Source of the DNA: Streptomyces sp. DG2A-72
Lineage (GTDB): Bacteria; Actinomycetota; Actinomycetes; Streptomycetales; Streptomycetaceae
Length of the DNA stretch: 64,000 nucleotides
Assembly: GCF_030499575.1 (NCBI RefSeq)
Contig: NZ_JASTLC010000001.1
Coordinates: forward strand, 372,001 to 436,000
Reading direction: 5' to 3'
A program made the translations under genes and the position numbers. The notes under the pieces were generated by a model. That model was not told the origin of the DNA, did no database searches, and worked only from the letters and a program-made list of their open reading frames with translations. Positions 7,847 through 17,209 of the stretch are shown here, piece after piece (positions within the stretch are counted from its first letter, which is position 1; the number at the start of each line of letters is the position of its first letter).

Positions 7847-8677
7847 CTACCGGCGTACGTCTGCCGCGTCGTGGCCTACGACCAGTACGGCCGCGTCGTC
7901 CTCGTGTCCGACCCGCTCGGCTCCCTTGATCACGGCGGCGGCGAGCGAGCCGGCGTCCATGCCCGCGACGGCGGCGACTCCCGCGAGCCTCACCACCTGG
8001 TCGAGTCCGTCGTCCAGGCTCAGTGAGGGCCCCTCCACCACGCCGTCCGTCATCAGGACGAACACTCCTCCCGTGCTGAGCCGGTACCGGGTCACCGGGT
8101 AGTCCTGCCCCGCTTCGATGCCCAGAGGTGGTCCCCCTTCGTCCTCGGCGATGCCGGACTTCCCGTCCGCGGTGGCCCACACACACGGGATGTGCCCGGC
8201 CCTGGCGCTCTCCAGCACCCCGGTGGACGGGTCGAGCCGCATGAAGGTGCAGGTCGCGAAGAGGTCGGCGCCGAGCGTCAGGAGCAGGTCGTTCGTCCTG
8301 GAGAGAAGCTCACCCGGCTCGCTGGTGACCGAGGCGAGCGCGCGCAGCCCCACCCGGACCTGTCCCATGAAGGCGGCGGCCTCGATGTTGTGGCCCTGTA
8401 CGTCGCCGATGGACAGGCCGATGCGTCCATCGGGCATCCGGAAGGCGTCGTACCAGTCGCCTCCCACGTTCAGGCCGTGGAAGGCAGGTGAGTACTGGAC
8501 GGCCAGGTCGAACCCGGGCGCGACCGGCATGTCCGCGGGAAGCATCCCGCGCTGCAGGGCGACGGCCAGCTCCACCAGGGAACGCTGGAGCTCGGCTCGC
8601 TCCCGTGCCTGAGCGGTCAGCGTCCTGAGCCTGGCCAGCAGTTCGTCGGCGTCGTCGGTTGAGTGATTGCGGGACAT
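7847..8677 (-). CDS. PP2C (SpoIIE/RsbU-type) serine phosphatase
   Basis: A 276-residue protein with a short coiled N-terminus (residues 5-40, ADELLARLRTLTAQARERAELQ), then a PP2C-type phosphatase domain. It carries the metal-binding aspartates in GLNVGGDWYDAF and GLSIGDVQGHNIEAAAFM, the RAGHIP loop, the VLMTDGVVEG motif and GHEDDAAVLVVG at the end. Such enzymes dephosphorylate anti-anti-sigma (STAS) proteins to release stress sigma factors. CGGAG six bases upstream supports the ATG. It leads an apparent operon with the MASE1 membrane protein. Confidence 0.88.
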   Translation of the reverse strand: MSRNHSTDDADELLARLRTLTAQARERAELQRSLVELAVALQRGMLPADMPVAPGFDLAVQYSPAFHGLNVGGDWYDAFRMPDGRIGLSIGDVQGHNIEAAAFMGQVRVGLRALASVTSEPGELLSRTNDLLLTLGADLFATCTFMRLDPSTGVLESARAGHIPCVWATADGKSGIAEDEGGPPLGIEAGQDYPVTRYRLSTGGVFVLMTDGVVEGPSLSLDDGLDQVVRLAGVAAVAGMDAGSLAAAVIKGAERVGHEDDAAVLVVGHDAADVRR

Positions 8678-9021
8678 CGACCGCTCCGGAAAGTTGGCGT
8701 CCCTTCGGGCATTAAAACCTATATGCCCCATTTGTGTGATGTCGGCCCGGCGGGTGGTCGCGCCCCCGGGTGGCTGACCGTCGCGGCGGGCGCCCGCACG
8801 GTGAGAGGGGGGATCACGGACCGATTCCACTGGGGCGGGCGCCATGGCCCGAAGACGGCCTATCCCCGCCGGGCCGCGCCCGGCACAATGGGCGCTGCCC
8901 CGCCTCCGGTACGCGCAGCGCGGCGGCCCCATCGCACCAGCACCACGGGCACAGCACAGCCCACCTGGCGACCGGTGGGGCATGCCCGAGCCTGACCGAC
9001 CGTCTTCGGGGAGATGTGGGT
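8678..9021. other. 344-bp divergent intergenic region
   Basis: This gap lies between the divergent PP2C gene and the secreted protease gene. I see no gene, long repeat or convincing hairpin. The only AT-rich patch is around 8711-8726 (ATTAAAACCTATAT), which could hold the PP2C promoter on the minus strand. The protease promoter is not obvious. Confidence 0.5.
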
Positions 9022-9918
9022 ATGAGAGCACGGCGTACGACCATCAGGCGCTCACGGCTGCTCACTTCAGTGCTGAGCCTGCTCGGCATGGCAGTCCTCG
9101 CGGTGTCCGGCACCAGCGCGACGGCCGCGCCCACGGCCGGCGCCGGAGCGTCGACCGCGTCGGTGTCCGGCGCGGCTTCGGCCGTCGAGGCCCTCGGAAT
9201 CGACGGGACGGCCTGGACCATCGACGAGCGCACCGGGAAGCTGCGGGTCGTCGCCGACTCCATGGTCACGGACACCGACCTCGCCCAACTTCGCCAAGCC
9301 GCCGGGCGTTTCGTCGGTGCCATGACCCTCGAACGGCTCGACGGCCGGCTGCGCACCCTCCTGTCGGGCGGCGACGCCATCTACGCCGGCGGCGGACGCT
9401 GCTCGGCGGGTGTCAACGTACGGAGCGGGTCCACGTACTACTTCGTCACGGCCGGTCACTGCACCGACGGCACGACCACCTGGTACACCGGCCCCGCCAT
9501 GGACACCGTCGTCGGCCCCACCACCGGAACCAGCTTCCCCGGCAACGACTTCGGCGTCGTCCAGTACTCCAACCCGGCCGTACCGCGCCCCGGCACCATC
9601 GGAACCGTCGACGTGACCGGGACAGCGACCGCCTACGTCGGCCAGCGCGTCTGCACCCGGGGCGCCACCACGGGTGTCCGATGCGGCGTCGTCACCGGGC
9701 TGAACGCGACCGTCAACTACGGTGGCGGCACCATCGTGTACGGGCTGATCCAGACCAGCATCTGTGCCGAGCCCGGCGACAGCGGAGGCCCGCTCTACGC
9801 CGGCGACAAGGTCATCGGCATCCTCTCCGGCGGCTCCGGGAACTGCGCGACCGGCGGCACCACGTACTACCAGCCGATCCAGGAAGTACTGAGCGCCTAC
9901 GGCCTGTCCGTCTACTGA
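9022..9918 (+). CDS. secreted streptogrisin-type serine protease (S1 family)
   Basis: A 298-residue prepro-protease. A Sec signal ([22 protein letters not shown], cleavage near residue 36) is followed by a short pro-region and a mature chymotrypsin-fold domain starting near residue 114 ([14 protein letters not shown]). Catalytic residues are His146 (TAGHC), Asp176 (GNDFGVV) and Ser254 (GDSGGP). Disulfide cysteines pair as in streptogrisin A/B, to which the mature part is strikingly similar. It is processed outside the cell and degrades protein. GGGGAG eight bases upstream sets the ATG. A perfect hairpin follows the stop. Confidence 0.93.
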   Translation: MRARRTTIRRSRLLTSVLSLLGMAVLAVSGTSATAAPTAGAGASTASVSGAASAVEALGIDGTAWTIDERTGKLRVVADSMVTDTDLAQLRQAAGRFVGAMTLERLDGRLRTLLSGGDAIYAGGGRCSAGVNVRSGSTYYFVTAGHCTDGTTTWYTGPAMDTVVGPTTGTSFPGNDFGVVQYSNPAVPRPGTIGTVDVTGTATAYVGQRVCTRGATTGVRCGVVTGLNATVNYGGGTIVYGLIQTSICAEPGDSGGPLYAGDKVIGILSGGSGNCATGGTTYYQPIQEVLSAYGLSVY

Positions 9919-9990
9919 CGGAGCATGGGGCGTCGCGGCGGAGCTGTCATTCGTGCCGCGAACAGAATTCGTTCGACTGAGCGGCGTACG

Positions 9991-10020
9991 ACCGCCACGT
10001 CCCGGTCGGGACGTGGCGGT
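9991..10020. terminator. bidirectional terminator
   Basis: Perfect 13-bp stem ACCGCCACGTCCC / GGGACGTGGCGGT with a GGTC loop, between the convergent protease gene (ends 9918) and the PAS/PP2C gene (ends 10032). Confidence 0.85.
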
Positions 10021-10031
10021 CACCGTGCTGT

Positions 10032-12497
10032 TCACGGGATCTCCTGCTCCGCCCAGATGATCTTTCCGTCGGCCGTGTACCGGGCGCCCCAGCGATGGGT
10101 GAGCTGGGCCACCAGGAAGAGACCGCGGCCGCCTTCGTCCATACTCCGGGCGTGTCTCAGCCGCGGGGCGGTGCTGCTGGCGTCGGCGACCTCGCAGGTG
10201 AGGCGGGCGTCGCGGAGCAGTCGTAGCCGTATGGGCGGCGCGGCGTGGCGGATCGCGTTGGTGACCAGTTCGCTCACGATGAGCTCGGTCGTCATGGCCA
10301 GGTCGTCCAGCCCCCACTCCGCCACCCGGCGGGTCGCCCGCGCTCGGATGTCGGCGACGGCGGCCGGGTCCGCGGGCACGTCCCACGAGGCGACGTGGTC
10401 GGCGCCCAGACCGTGGGTGCGTGCCAGGAGAAGGGCGATGTCGTCGGGTTGGGGCACGGGCACGAGTTGCCGCACCGCGGAAGCGCAGAGCGTGGTGAGA
10501 TCGGAGGCCGAACGGGCCAGCGCGTCGCCGAGTCGGAACATGCCCCGCTCCATGTCACGGTCGGCACCCTCGACGAGCCCGTCCGTGTAGAGGCCGAGCA
10601 GGCTGTTCTCGGCGAGTTCGATCTCGGTGGCCTCGAAGGCCAGTCCGCCCAGCCCGAGCGGAGGCCCGGCGGGCAGCTCGGGGAAGGAGACCTGGCCGTC
10701 GGGCGTGATCACCACTGGTGGCGGATGGCCGGCCCGGGCCATCGTGCAGCGCCTGCGCACCGGGTCGTAGACGGCGTACAGGCAGGTTGCCCCGACGAAC
10801 GCGGTCGCGCTCTGTACGGCCGCCTCGTCGTCGGTCTTCGCCTCGCTCAGCCGGAGCACCAGGTCGTCGAGGTGCGCCAGCAGTTCGTCGGGAGGCATCT
10901 CCATGTCGGCGAGGGTCTGCACCGCGGTGCGCAGCCGGCCCATGGTCGCCGCCGCGGTGGTGCCGTGCCCGACCACATCGCCGACGACAAGGGCCACGCG
11001 GGCGCCGGACAGCGGGATCACGTCGAACCAGTCGCCACCCACTCCGCCCGTCGGGTCGGCCGGCTGATAGAAGGAGGCCACCTCCAGCGCGGTTCCGCCC
11101 GTCAGGGCCTGGGGCAGCAGACTGCGCTGCAGCGTGACCGCCGCCGTGTGCTCGCGGGTGTAGCGGCGGGCGTTGTCGACGCAGAGCGCGGCCCGTGCCA
11201 CCAGCTCCCTGGCCAGCAGGACGTCGTCGGGCTGGAACGAGACGGGATTGAGCGACCGTATGAACGTGGTCAGGCCCAGGGCGGTGTTCCGCGCGTGCAT
11301 CGGCACGGAGATGAGGGAATGCAGCCCGAACTCGCGGATGCTCGCCGCTCTCGCGGGCTGCTCGGCCATCCAGAGGTCGTCGGACGGGTCGAGGACGGGG
11401 ATGAGGATCGGCTCGCCGTCGATGAAGAGACGGGCGTCGTGCGACGGGGGAAGGAAGTCCACCCTCTCCCCGACCCGCGCCACGGCCTCGGGGCAGCCCT
11501 CTCGCACCGAGCTCAGTCCGGCGCGTTGCATCGTCGGCGTGGCGGGTGCCGGGCCCGCGTCGGTCAGCCAGGCCCCGTGCCCCTCGGTGCTGAGGACGGG
11601 CTCCAGAAGGTCTACGACGACGAAGTCCGCGAAGCGGGGAACGGCGAAGTCGGCCAGTTCCTGTGCCGTCCGCAGCACGTCGAGAGTGGTGCCGATGCGC
11701 GTTCCGGCCTCGTTGACCATCGACAGGAGCTGGCGGGCGTTCCAGCGCTCGGTGACGTCCAGGACCATGTAGCAGACTCCGGTGACGGAGTTCTCGGCGT
11801 CCACCAGGGGGAAGAAGGACGTGGAGTAGGCGTGCTGGCGGTGTGGATCGGCCCAGCTCCATCCCACGTACTCGTAGTCGGTCACCGGGACGCCGGTCGT
11901 CAGCACCTTGCGCATCAGCCCCTCGATGGTCTCCGCCTGCAGGCCGGGCAACAGCTCGCTCAGACGGCGCCCCAGCCGCTGTTCCCGGGGCACGCCGCCG
12001 AAGCGTTCCAGCGTGTCGTTGAGCCAGACGTAGCGCAGCTGGGTGTCCATGACCGCCATGCCGACCGGCGAGCGGGTCAGGAATCCGTCGAGGACGGACT
12101 GGCCGACCGTCCATTGCGGCCGCTGCTCCCGCGCCGAGAGCAGGAAGCAATCGCCCTCGCCGATGCGGAAGCACGCGGAGACCCGCAGGTCGACGTCGAG
12201 GGACCGGCCGTCACGGTGCCGTACGGGGATGAGGCCGCTCCACCCCATTCCGGCGCGGCAGCGGTCCGCGACGCCGGCGACACGTGCCGGGTCCCCGGGC
12301 ATCGCCAGCAGCCGCGCGGCGGAGCCGCCGACCACCTCTTGTGCCGGGTAGCCAAGGAGTTCTTCGGCGCCCCGGGTCCAGCCGATCACGACGCCGTCGG
12401 CCGCTACGACCGCCGCCGCGTCGGTGGACGCGTCGAGCAGGTCGCGCGGCCCCGCCGGTGTCGGCTGCTCATCGGAACCTTTTCGCGCAGAATCCAT
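10032..12497 (-). CDS. PAS-PAS-GAF-PP2C-HATPase regulatory phosphatase/kinase
   Basis: An 821-residue soluble multidomain signalling protein. It has a PAS domain at about 20-115 (VIGWTRGAEELLGYPAQEVVG), a second at about 130-255 ending VLDVTERW, a GAF domain at about 270-440, and a PP2C phosphatase at about 455-670 (GGVGGDWFDVIPL, LVVGDVVGHGTTAAATM, GLYTDGLVEG). The C-terminal GHKL/HATPase domain (about 690-815) has N- and G-boxes ELVTNAIRHA and EGGRGLFLV. This is the RsbU-plus-RsbW layout common in Streptomyces, probably acting on anti-sigma/anti-anti-sigma partners. It diverges from a paralogue 180 bp away. A start nine bases earlier (GTG) is possible. Confidence 0.9.
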   Translation of the reverse strand: MDSARKGSDEQPTPAGPRDLLDASTDAAAVVAADGVVIGWTRGAEELLGYPAQEVVGGSAARLLAMPGDPARVAGVADRCRAGMGWSGLIPVRHRDGRSLDVDLRVSACFRIGEGDCFLLSAREQRPQWTVGQSVLDGFLTRSPVGMAVMDTQLRYVWLNDTLERFGGVPREQRLGRRLSELLPGLQAETIEGLMRKVLTTGVPVTDYEYVGWSWADPHRQHAYSTSFFPLVDAENSVTGVCYMVLDVTERWNARQLLSMVNEAGTRIGTTLDVLRTAQELADFAVPRFADFVVVDLLEPVLSTEGHGAWLTDAGPAPATPTMQRAGLSSVREGCPEAVARVGERVDFLPPSHDARLFIDGEPILIPVLDPSDDLWMAEQPARAASIREFGLHSLISVPMHARNTALGLTTFIRSLNPVSFQPDDVLLARELVARAALCVDNARRYTREHTAAVTLQRSLLPQALTGGTALEVASFYQPADPTGGVGGDWFDVIPLSGARVALVVGDVVGHGTTAAATMGRLRTAVQTLADMEMPPDELLAHLDDLVLRLSEAKTDDEAAVQSATAFVGATCLYAVYDPVRRRCTMARAGHPPPVVITPDGQVSFPELPAGPPLGLGGLAFEATEIELAENSLLGLYTDGLVEGADRDMERGMFRLGDALARSASDLTTLCASAVRQLVPVPQPDDIALLLARTHGLGADHVASWDVPADPAAVADIRARATRRVAEWGLDDLAMTTELIVSELVTNAIRHAAPPIRLRLLRDARLTCEVADASSTAPRLRHARSMDEGGRGLFLVAQLTHRWGARYTADGKIIWAEQEIP

Positions 12498-12677
12498 GGG
12501 GCTCACCCTCTACACGACCATGTTCCTGCTCGCCCGCCCGATGCGCACGGTCCCGGCCCAAGCCACTGTTCGCCAACGCGGAGGGCCGGGGGCAGCATGG
12601 AAGTGCCGGTCGCCGGTACCCGGGAGTGGCCGACACAGGTCGGTACGTCCTGCCGGCCGCTGGAGGAGGGCCGAGGG

Positions 12678-14744
12678 ATGACAGCCGAATCCTTCCCGTC
12701 CGACGGTGACGAGTACCGCCCCGAGCCGCCCCGGCCGACCGGCCTGCTGGATGTCCTGAGCGTGGCGGCGGTGGTCGTCGACGCCGACGGGCGCATCGTG
12801 TTCTGGACCCCACAGGCGGAGGATTTGTTCGGGTACACCTCCGAAGAGGTTCTCGGCAAGTACGCGGCGCGGCTGTTCATCCACCCCGAGCATCTGCAGG
12901 TCGTGGCGAAGCTGTTCGCGGACGTACTGGAGACCGGCCGGAGCTGGGCGGGCACCTTCCCCATCCGGCTCAAGGACGGCAGCACCCGTCTGACGGAGTT
13001 CCGCAACATGCGGCTGCTGGACGATCTCGGAGACGTCTACGCGCTGGGCATCGCGGCCGACCACAGCCTGCTCCAGCGCGTCGAGACCGATCTGGCCCTG
13101 TGCGAGCGGCTGATAAACCAGTCCCCCATCGGGCTGGCGCTCATGGACCCGGACCTGCGGTATCTCCTGGTCAACCCGGCGCTGGAGCGCATCGACGGCA
13201 TTCCCGCCGAGGCCCACATCGGCCGTACGCTGCGGGAGACCCTGCCCCTGCCCGACATCGACACGATCGAGTCCGCGCTGCGTCAGGTGCTCACCACGGG
13301 CACTCCGCTGCTCGACCAGTACCACGTGGGCCGTCCCCCGGCCGATCCGGAGCACGAGCACGCCTGGTCCCTGTCGTTCTACCGGCTGGAGGACCCCGGC
13401 GGTCGGGTCCTGGGGGCAGCCACCTCGGTCGTCGACGTCACCGAACGGCACCGCGCGGCCGCCGAGGCCGACCGGGCCCGGCGGCGCCTGGCGCTCATCG
13501 CCGACGCCTCGACGCGCGTCGGCACCAGTCTGGAGGTGGAGCAGACCGCCCGGGAACTGGCGGAGGTCGCCACCGGAGCGCTCGCGGACGTGGTCGCCGT
13601 GGACGTCCTCGACTCGGCCCTGGCCTGCCGGCGTATCCGCAGAACCGACAACAGCCCGGAGTACTTCCGCGCCCTCGCCCTCAAAGCGGCCCACCCGACG
13701 GTGGCCCTGCGCGCCGCCGGCCCTCCCGGTGACCTGGCCGCCTACGACGGTGACCGGCTGGTCACCCTGTGCGTCCACACCGGGCGGCCGATCCTCGTCC
13801 CCCATGTCGACGACCACGATCTGCCGCGCATCGCCCGCGATGCCGAAGCCGCCACGCTCCTGGCGCAGGCCGGTGTCCACTCCTATCTCGCGGTGCCGTT
13901 GATCGCCCATGGCGAGGTGCTCGGCGCGCTCGACCTCAAGCGCACCGGCAATCCGCTGCCCTTCGACGCCGACGATGTCGTCCTCGCCTGTGAGCTGGCC
14001 GGCCGTGCCGCCGTGGCGATCGACAACGCCCGCTGGTTCCAGAGCGTGCGCAACACCGCCCTCACCCTCCAGCGCAGCCTGCTGCCCGACCATCCGCCGC
14101 ACCACACCGGTCTGGAACTCGCCTCCCGCTACCAGCCCGCTCAGGCCACCAGCGAGGTCGGCGGGGACTGGTACGACGTCATCCCCCTGAGCGACGACAA
14201 GACCGCCCTGGTCGTGGGCGACGTCATGGGCAACGGCATCGACGCCGCCGCCACCATGGGACGGCTGCGCACCGCCACCTGCGCCTACGCGGACCTCGAC
14301 CTCGCTCCCGGCGCCGTGCTCCAGCACCTGGACAAGATCACCTGCGACCTGGAGCACTACATCGTCACCTGCCTCTACGCCGTCTACGACCCGCGGACCA
14401 GGCAGTGCCTCGTCGCCAACGCGGGCCACATGCCACCGGCGCTGGCCGGCCCCGGACACGCCCCCGCACTCCTCGATCTGCCCTCGGGGGCCCCGCTCGG
14501 AGTCGGCGGCATCCCCTTCGAGACCACCACGGTCGATCTGGTCCCCGGCGATCTGCTGGTCCTCTACACCGACGGCCTCGTCGAGACCCGCCACCACCCG
14601 ATCGACGAACGCCTGAACGTCCTCCTCAGCTTCCTCGACGAATCACACCGCCCGCTCGAGGAGACGTGCGACCTCCTGCTGTACGGCCTGCGCACCTCCG
14701 ACGACCATGACGACGTCGCCCTTCTGGTGGCTCGGGCCCTGTGA
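12678..14744 (+). CDS. PAS-PAS-GAF-PP2C phosphatase
   Basis: A 688-residue signalling phosphatase. It has PAS1 at about 20-130 (RIVFWTPQAEDLFGYTSEEVLGK), PAS2 at about 140-260 ending VVDVTERH, a GAF domain at about 275-450, and PP2C at about 465-685 (SEVGGDWYDVIPL, VVGDVMGNGIDAAATM, VLYTDGLVETR, HDDVALLVAR). Unlike its divergent paralogue it lacks a C-terminal ATPase domain. GGAGGAGGG upstream of the ATG supports the start. It likely dephosphorylates a STAS-domain protein in response to a ligand bound by the PAS/GAF modules. The two proteins share module order and segment wording such as VLTTG and DVTER, so they are duplicates. Confidence 0.9.
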   Translation: MTAESFPSDGDEYRPEPPRPTGLLDVLSVAAVVVDADGRIVFWTPQAEDLFGYTSEEVLGKYAARLFIHPEHLQVVAKLFADVLETGRSWAGTFPIRLKDGSTRLTEFRNMRLLDDLGDVYALGIAADHSLLQRVETDLALCERLINQSPIGLALMDPDLRYLLVNPALERIDGIPAEAHIGRTLRETLPLPDIDTIESALRQVLTTGTPLLDQYHVGRPPADPEHEHAWSLSFYRLEDPGGRVLGAATSVVDVTERHRAAAEADRARRRLALIADASTRVGTSLEVEQTARELAEVATGALADVVAVDVLDSALACRRIRRTDNSPEYFRALALKAAHPTVALRAAGPPGDLAAYDGDRLVTLCVHTGRPILVPHVDDHDLPRIARDAEAATLLAQAGVHSYLAVPLIAHGEVLGALDLKRTGNPLPFDADDVVLACELAGRAAVAIDNARWFQSVRNTALTLQRSLLPDHPPHHTGLELASRYQPAQATSEVGGDWYDVIPLSDDKTALVVGDVMGNGIDAAATMGRLRTATCAYADLDLAPGAVLQHLDKITCDLEHYIVTCLYAVYDPRTRQCLVANAGHMPPALAGPGHAPALLDLPSGAPLGVGGIPFETTTVDLVPGDLLVLYTDGLVETRHHPIDERLNVLLSFLDESHRPLEETCDLLLYGLRTSDDHDDVALLVARAL

Positions 14745-14754
14745 TCGGACCCCC

Positions 14755-14786
14755 TTGACGTACTGATCCCCTTCGGTCACTACGAT
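14755..14786 (+). promoter_or_regulatory. possible promoter for the MMPL gene
   Basis: TTGACG at 14755-14760 with TACGAT at 14781-14786 (20-base gap) or ACTACG at 14779 (18-base gap) resembles a housekeeping promoter, about 120 bases before the MMPL start. The spacing is not ideal. Confidence 0.35.
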
Positions 14787-14901
14787 TGAGAGCCTCAGAC
14801 AACCATTCGACCGGCTCGGTCGGTGAGGGCCGGTCGAGGTCGCCGATGCCAGGGTCCGCTCCCCGGGCTGCGGTGATCTTCCTTCCAGGAGGACCCCCCG
14901 C

Positions 14902-17085
14902 ATGTTCCGACGTATTGGCAGCGCTGTCGTCCGACATCCCGTCTGGACGATCGCGGCATGGCTGATCGCGGCGGTTGCCATCGTGGCCACCGCCCCGAGC
15001 CTGCCCTCCACCAGTGACGAGAGCAGTTTCCTGCCCAAGAGTTACGAGTCCATCAAAGCCGCCGACCTCCAGGAGAAGGCGTTCCCCAGCGCCTTCACCC
15101 CCTCCGCGATCGCGCTCTACCAGCGCACCGACGGCGGCGAGTTGACCGCCGCCGACCAGCAGGACGTCGCCCGGATCACCACCGAGCTGGGCAGGAAGAA
15201 CATCGACCAGGTGCAGAAGGTCGTCCCCGGCCAGCCGTCCGAGGACGGCAGGTACGCCCTGACCCTGGTTCAGATGGACAGCAACAACGCCGGCACGCCC
15301 AAACAGGCCGACGCGGCCGAGGTGTTGCGCGAGGACGTCAAGGAACTCGCCCAGGGCACCGATCTGGACGTCAAGCTCGGCGGCTCCGCAGCACAGGCCC
15401 TGGACCAGCAGGACTCGTCCCAACGCGGCGAGGCACTGATCGGCATCGGCACCTTCGTCATCATCCTGGTGACCCTGCTGATCATCTTCCGGGCGCCGAT
15501 CCTGGCCGTGCTCCCCCTGGTCCTGATCGGCGTGGTGGCCGCGATCGCCAACGGGCTGATCGCTTACGCCACCAAGCTGTTCGACCTGCAGGCCAACAGT
15601 TCGATCTCGTCGATCCTGATCGTCGTGCTCTTCGGCGTGGGCACCGACTACTTCCTCTTCCTGATCTTCCGTTACCGCGAACGCCTGCGCGCCGGCGACG
15701 AACCCAAGCAGGCCATGGTCAACGCGGTGGCCCGGGTCGGCGAGGCCATCGCCTCGGCCGCCGGGGCGGTCATCATCGCGTTCCTGGCGCTGGTGCTGTC
15801 CACGCTGGGCTTCCTCAAGCAGATGGGGCCCGCGCTGGCCATCGCGGTGGCCGCCACCCTGGTCGCGGGCCTGACCCTGATCCCGGCCGTGGTCTCACTC
15901 ATCGGGCCGAAGGTCTTCTGGCCCTCCAAGTCCTGGCAACGGGAGCCGGAGAACGCCCGCTTCGCCGCCCTCGGCCGGAGCGTGCAGCGCCGCCCCGCGC
16001 TGACCGCCGTGGTGTCCGGTCTCGTCCTGCTCGTGTTGTCGCTGGGTACCTTCGGCTACAAGGCGACGTTCGACCTGGCCTCGGGCTCCATGCCCAAGAC
16101 CAAGGAGTCCATGGTCGTCCAGGACGAGATGGAGAAGGCGTACTCGGCCGGCGCCGCCGCGCCGACCGACGTCTACCTGTCCAGCACCGACGGCGAGCCA
16201 CTCGACAAGGCCGCCTTCGACACGTACGCAAAGAAGCTCGGTGCCGTGGACGGCGTCGCGAGTGCCCGTATGACGCAGGTGAACAAGGAAGGCACCACCG
16301 CGGACTTCACCGTCACGCTCCGGTACGAGGCGTCGACGGACAAGGCGATCGACGCGGTGAGCCGGGTACGGGACGTCGCGCACTCCGACGCGCCCGAGGG
16401 CACCGAGGCTCTGGTCGGCGGTATGTCCTCGATCTACAAGGACATCGACACCGCGGTCAACCACGACTACCGGACGGTCTTCCCCGTCGCCGCCGTGCTG
16501 ATCATGGTCATCCTGGGGCTGCTGCTGCGCAGCGTGGTCGCCCCCTGGTATCTGATCGCGTCGGTGGGGCTCGGATTCGGCGCCACCCTGGGTGCGACGG
16601 TGTGGATCTTCCAGGACGGGGCGGGGCATTCGGGCCTGATGTTCATGCTGCCGGTGATCATGTACCTCTTCGTGGTCGCCATCGGCACCGACTACAACAT
16701 CCTCATGATCGCCCGGCTCCGCGAGGAGGCACGCGAGGGCCGCGAACCGCGCGAGGCGGCCAGCATGGCAATCAAACACGCCGGTCCGACCGTGGCCGCC
16801 GCGGGTGTCATCCTCGCGGCGACCTTCGCCACGATGATGCTGGCGGGCAACTCCCTGCTCACGGAGATGGGTTTCGCCGTCTCCTTCGGCATCGCGATCG
16901 CCGCGTTCGTCATGGCGATGTTCTTCACCCCGAGCCTCACCGCGCTGATCGGTCACGCGGCGTGGTGGCCGGGTCACGGGGACCGGGCGGAACCGGCAGC
17001 CGACGCGGGCACCGGCACCGCGTCCATCACCACCGGGGCGGAACGGGAGGCGACGGCGAACGATCCGGCGGGACGTCGCGGCTAG
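14902..17085 (+). CDS. MMPL/RND-type membrane transporter
   Basis: A 727-residue transporter with about 12 membrane segments. It has the two-fold RND layout: one TM helix, a large outside loop (residues 35-180), a five-helix bundle with VVLFGVGTDYFLFLIFRYRERL near residue 245, a second loop (about 375-520), then a second bundle with the parallel VVAIGTDYNILMIARLREE near residue 595. The paired GTDY motifs are MMPL signatures and likely proton-relay sites. MMPL proteins export lipids or hydrophobic compounds. AGGAGGA precedes the ATG. The substrate cannot be told from the sequence. The charged 35-residue C-terminal tail is unremarkable. Confidence 0.92.
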   Translation: MFRRIGSAVVRHPVWTIAAWLIAAVAIVATAPSLPSTSDESSFLPKSYESIKAADLQEKAFPSAFTPSAIALYQRTDGGELTAADQQDVARITTELGRKNIDQVQKVVPGQPSEDGRYALTLVQMDSNNAGTPKQADAAEVLREDVKELAQGTDLDVKLGGSAAQALDQQDSSQRGEALIGIGTFVIILVTLLIIFRAPILAVLPLVLIGVVAAIANGLIAYATKLFDLQANSSISSILIVVLFGVGTDYFLFLIFRYRERLRAGDEPKQAMVNAVARVGEAIASAAGAVIIAFLALVLSTLGFLKQMGPALAIAVAATLVAGLTLIPAVVSLIGPKVFWPSKSWQREPENARFAALGRSVQRRPALTAVVSGLVLLVLSLGTFGYKATFDLASGSMPKTKESMVVQDEMEKAYSAGAAAPTDVYLSSTDGEPLDKAAFDTYAKKLGAVDGVASARMTQVNKEGTTADFTVTLRYEASTDKAIDAVSRVRDVAHSDAPEGTEALVGGMSSIYKDIDTAVNHDYRTVFPVAAVLIMVILGLLLRSVVAPWYLIASVGLGFGATLGATVWIFQDGAGHSGLMFMLPVIMYLFVVAIGTDYNILMIARLREEAREGREPREAASMAIKHAGPTVAAAGVILAATFATMMLAGNSLLTEMGFAVSFGIAIAAFVMAMFFTPSLTALIGHAAWWPGHGDRAEPAADAGTGTASITTGAEREATANDPAGRRG

Positions 17086-17176
17086 CTCCGCTGGAAGTGC
17101 GGTGATGGTCCGTCGGTCGTCTGCGGCGTCGTCGTGGCTGGTCGCGCCCGCGCGGCGGAGCCGCACATCGATACAG

Positions 17177-17201
17177 CCCCGCGCCCCTTCGGGGCGCGGG
17201 G
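17177..17201. terminator. bidirectional terminator
   Basis: Perfect 11-bp stem CCCCGCGCCCC / GGGGCGCGGGG with a TTC loop, between the convergent MMPL gene and purU. This is the common Streptomyces CCCC-TTC-GGGG hairpin type. Confidence 0.85.
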
Positions 17202-17209
17202 AGCCGTCG

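Noticed and set aside
9022..9918. Protease as part of the PP2C signalling cluster
   Set aside because: It has its own start signal and terminator hairpin and is a standard secreted enzyme; no evidence links it to the phosphatases.
12510..14597. Long open frame antisense to the PAS/PP2C gene
   Set aside because: Its reading is low-complexity Gly/Val/Arg/Glu-rich with no domain, and the plus-strand protein is unmistakable. High GC leaves the antisense frame free of stops.
15895..17166. Long open frame antisense to the MMPL gene
   Set aside because: It is an antisense shadow: His/Arg/Gly-rich, no motif, no ribosome-binding site.
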